Shown: positions 6,549 to 7,203 of the stretch, piece after piece
Layout of the letters: the number at the start of each line of letters is the position of its first letter
Position numbering within the stretch: the first letter of the stretch is position 1
NCBI GenBank assembly: GCA_030620255.1
Contig: JAUXFB010000062.1
Span: 1 to 7,203 of the forward strand
Length of the DNA stretch: 7,203 bases
Direction of reading: 5' to 3'
From: Candidatus Aminicenantota bacterium
Lineage (GTDB): Bacteria; Acidobacteriota; Aminicenantia; UBA2199
Notes under the pieces: model-generated
What the model saw: the letters and a program-made list of their open reading frames with translations, nothing else
Database searches by the model: none
Told to the model about the DNA's origin: nothing
Translations under genes and position numbers: made by a program

Positions 6549-7203
6549 TATATTGAGTGGCATTACCACATAAGTAAAATCTATATTTTTATCATCTAAT
6601 GGTTTGAACACAAAAGAACTCTCTTTATCACTCATGTCTATTTGAATTTCATTAGATTCAACATGAGTTAAAAAATCTAAAATAAAATTACCATTAAAAC
6701 TGACTTTTATAGAATCTCCTTTATAATCAATATCCAGTTCATCATGAGCCTCACCTTTTTCCGGTGTAATTCTTTCAAGAATTAATTTATTGTTTGAAAA
6801 ATTAAAAACAACCTCATTATTTCTCATTTTAAAAATTAAAACCCTTCTTAATGTATTTAAAAAATTTTCAGTATTTATAATTGCTTTAAATTTACTTTTT
6901 TCAGGAATAACCGTTTTGTAATTAGGGAATTTTTGATCAATAATTCTTGATGATAAAATTTTATTTTTATATTTAAAAAACAGATTGTTTTTATCATAAT
7001 TAAATTCAATTTCTCCTTCATCACCGAATTTTAAAAGTTCAAGTAAGGTTTTTCTTGATATAATAAATTCTACCATATCCGATACATATTCATCATTAAT
7101 ATAGTTTGTATAAGATAACCTATGACCATCAGTTGCTGCCATCACAAAATTCTTATCAAAAATACTCATTAAAGCACCACCAATGTTAAACTTTATTTCA
7201 GGA
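6546..7203 (-). CDS. dnaN: DNA polymerase III beta subunit (sliding clamp), C-terminal part (5' end beyond window)
   Basis: DnaN dimerises into a ring around DNA and tethers polymerase III and many repair proteins. The frame stays open to the right edge, giving 218 residues, about 60% of the usual 365-375. The ATG at 7167-7169 is internal: the preceding codons read PEIKFNIGGAL, matching the strand before the domain-2 motif. TDGHRL (codons 7116-7133) forms part of the protein-binding pocket of the clamp. Further marks are FPNYKTVIP, LRRVLIF (domain 3), an SFNGNFILDFL helix and the C-terminal VVMPLNI just before the TAA at 6546-6548. The last residues line the same pocket; E. coli has MPMRL, so Arg is Asn and the final Leu is Ile here. 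A second in-frame stop (TAG, 6543-6545) follows directly. It is the first visible gene of the operon, and dnaA is the expected upstream neighbour. Confidence 0.97.
   Translation of the reverse strand, partial: PEIKFNIGGALMSIFDKNFVMAATDGHRLSYTNYINDEYVSDMVEFIISRKTLLELLKFGDEGEIEFNYDKNNLFFKYKNKILSSRIIDQKFPNYKTVIPEKSKFKAIINTENFLNTLRRVLIFKMRNNEVVFNFSNNKLILERITPEKGEAHDELDIDYKGDSIKVSFNGNFILDFLTHVESNEIQIDMSDKESSFVFKPLDDKNIDFTYVVMPLNI

Noticed and set aside
7167..7169. ATG at 7169 (minus strand) as the dnaN start
   Set aside because: In-frame codons upstream read like the clamp strand before TDGHRL, and starting here would delete domain 1 and part of domain 2; the gene simply runs out of the window.
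1..7203. CRISPR arrays, tRNA or rRNA genes, insertion sequences, phage genes or attachment sites
   Set aside because: No regularly spaced repeats, cloverleaf sequences, transposase motifs or terminal repeats were seen; the window is almost fully covered by five genes.

Overview
The window is a compact, AT-rich bacterial housekeeping segment (roughly 30% GC by eye) carrying the replication-initiation-associated cluster dnaN-recF-gyrB-gyrA. All four genes lie on the minus strand, so in transcription order they read right to left. One unrelated, 5'-truncated gene on the plus strand meets gyrA tail to tail at the left edge. The dnaN-recF-gyrB-gyrA order is the classic arrangement beside dnaA and oriC in many bacteria, so dnaA and the origin probably lie just beyond the right edge; neither is in the window. 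GyrB is about 806 residues, with the large insertion in the TOPRIM half that is typical of Gram-negative gyrases (Gram-positive GyrB is about 640). I therefore infer a low-GC Gram-negative or candidate-phylum bacterium. I cannot name the phylum from sequence alone.

Layout on the plus-strand coordinates. Positions 1-596 hold the C-terminal part of an FAD-dependent amine-oxidase/protoporphyrinogen-oxidase-like protein. A 17-base convergent gap follows at 597-613. Then come gyrA (614-3073), gyrB (3084-5504), recF (5509-6540) and the C-terminal 218 residues of dnaN (6546-7203, running off the right edge). The four minus-strand genes are separated by only 10, 4 and 5 bases. Shine-Dalgarno sequences overlap the end of the preceding gene for gyrB and gyrA, and recF restarts right after the dnaN stop. 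This looks like one translationally coupled operon with no room for internal promoters between genes. No stretch over 300 bases lacks a gene.

How the genes work together: DnaN is the sliding clamp of the replicative polymerase. RecF is an SMC/ABC-like ATPase that loads RecA at gaps behind the fork. GyrA and GyrB form the A2B2 DNA gyrase that removes positive supercoils ahead of the fork. The plus-strand oxidoreductase looks functionally unrelated.

Nothing here is an undescribed system. The features worth a second look are within known proteins: a degenerate GyrA box in blade 1 of the GyrA C-terminal domain with an exact QRRGGKG in a late blade, an unusual Leu in the highly conserved PNLLxNG motif of GyrA, a Lys at the coumarin-contact Arg position of GyrB, a divergent RecF with altered signature motifs, a perfect inverted repeat inside gyrB, and an 11-A homopolymer in the oxidoreductase gene.
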